Assembly: GCA_017934845.1 (NCBI GenBank)
Contig: JAGBIR010000067.1
Location: forward strand, 1 to 5,956
DNA: 5,956 nt
Source of the DNA: Alistipes sp.
Lineage (GTDB): Bacteria; Bacteroidota; Bacteroidia; Bacteroidales; Rikenellaceae
Reading direction: 5' to 3'
Made by a program: the position numbers and the translations under genes. Below the pieces are notes generated by a model that worked only from the letters and a program-made list of their open reading frames with translations, was not told the origin of the DNA and ran no database searches. Each line of letters begins with the position of its first letter. Position 1 is the first letter of the stretch. Of this stretch, positions 5,498 to 5,956 are shown piece by piece.

Positions 5498-5956
5498 TTA
5501 AAACTCTGCGTTGTTCGGGGTACGTGGGAATGGAATCACGTCGCGGATATTACCCATACCCGTTACAAACAGAAGCAGACGCTCGAAGCCCAAGCCGAAG
5601 CCTGAGTGAGGAGCCGAGCCCCAACGACGAGTATCCAGATACCACCAGATATCCTGCTTGTTCATGCCGAGTTCCTCGACGCGTGCAGAAAGTTTGCCAT
5701 AGTCGGCCTCACGCTCCGAACCACCGATAATCTCGCCGATTTTTGGGAACAGAACATCCATAGCGCGAACGGTCTTGCCATCCTCGTTCTGCTTCATATA
5801 GAAGGCCTTAATCTCCTTCGGGTAGTTAATCAGGATAACAGGGCGCTTGAAGTGCTCCTCAACGAGGTAACGCTCATGCTCTGACTGAAGGTCGCAACCC
5901 CAATCGCAGGGGAACTCAAACTTGCGGCCCGATGCTTTCAAAATCTCGATACCCTC
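5498..5956 (-). CDS. asnS: Asparaginyl-tRNA synthetase, C-terminal part (5' end outside the window)
   Basis: The - strand frame is open from the right edge to the TAA at 5500-5498 and gives the last 152 of about 465 residues. The TTG at 5941 is an internal leucine codon, not a start. This is the class II catalytic core: [17 protein letters not shown] (12-28), [16 protein letters not shown] (45-60), [10 protein letters not shown] (74-83), and motif 3 [10 protein letters not shown] (119-128) with its ATP-contacting arginine, ending in [15 protein letters not shown]. The PFPRTP ending is characteristic of AsnRS rather than AspRS. The enzyme charges tRNA-Asn with asparagine using ATP in the cytosol. 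It is the first visible gene of the - strand run and probably supplies the promoter for the hydrolase and possibly rpoN. Confidence 0.98.
   Translation of the reverse strand, partial: EGIEILKASGRKFEFPCDWGCDLQSEHERYLVEEHFKRPVILINYPKEIKAFYMKQNEDGKTVRAMDVLFPKIGEIIGGSEREADYGKLSARVEELGMNKQDIWWYLDTRRWGSAPHSGFGLGFERLLLFVTGMGNIRDVIPFPRTPNNAEF

Noticed and set aside
5485..5884. Two + strand open frames antisense to asnS
   Set aside because: Both are complements of the highly conserved AsnRS C-terminus and have no family features.

Overview
The window looks like chromosomal core sequence from a Bacteroidota (Bacteroidales) bacterium, possibly a gut lineage close to Alistipes/Rikenellaceae. Three things suggest this: Bacteroidota-flavoured protein families (a short RpoN, an HP-motif membrane protein, a ROK kinase without its zinc motif); AT-rich leaders with little Shine-Dalgarno sequence; and a promoter of the TTTG-N19-TAnnTTTG class upstream of the ROK gene. 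The genus is inferred from memory of similar proteins and was not checked.

Layout. On the + strand, bases 2-1092 hold the 3' part of a fumarylacetoacetate-hydrolase-family (FAHD1/YcgM-like) gene, followed two bases later by maf, a nucleotide pyrophosphatase. A 289-bp convergent intergenic region (1093-1381) follows. It holds four stem-loops, the last of which is a good terminator for the opposing ROK gene. Everything from 1382 to the right edge is on the - strand. In transcription order this is: the 3' part of asnS (5956-5498), a secreted SGNH/GDSL hydrolase (5457-4684), rpoN encoding sigma-54 (4595-3180), a seven-helix membrane protein (about 3177-2566), and then, behind its own promoter, a ROK-family sugar kinase (2482-1382).

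How the parts relate. asnS, the hydrolase, rpoN and the membrane-protein gene have gaps of 40, 88 and 2-5 bp and probably form one transcription unit. rpoN and the membrane-protein gene are almost certainly translated from one message. The ROK gene is probably separate: an almost consensus promoter lies in the 83-bp gap before it, and a perfect 10-bp inverted repeat brackets that promoter. The FAH-maf pair appears to be a two-gene (or longer) operon whose promoter lies left of the window.

No mobile element, CRISPR array, tRNA, rRNA or defence system was seen, and no frameshifted genes. I do not see a clearly new biological system here. The points most worth a second look are the repeat-bracketed ROK promoter, the structured intergenic region, and three proteins in which a residue or motif typical of the superfamily is missing (ROK zinc motif, SGNH aspartate, PAP2-like histidine).
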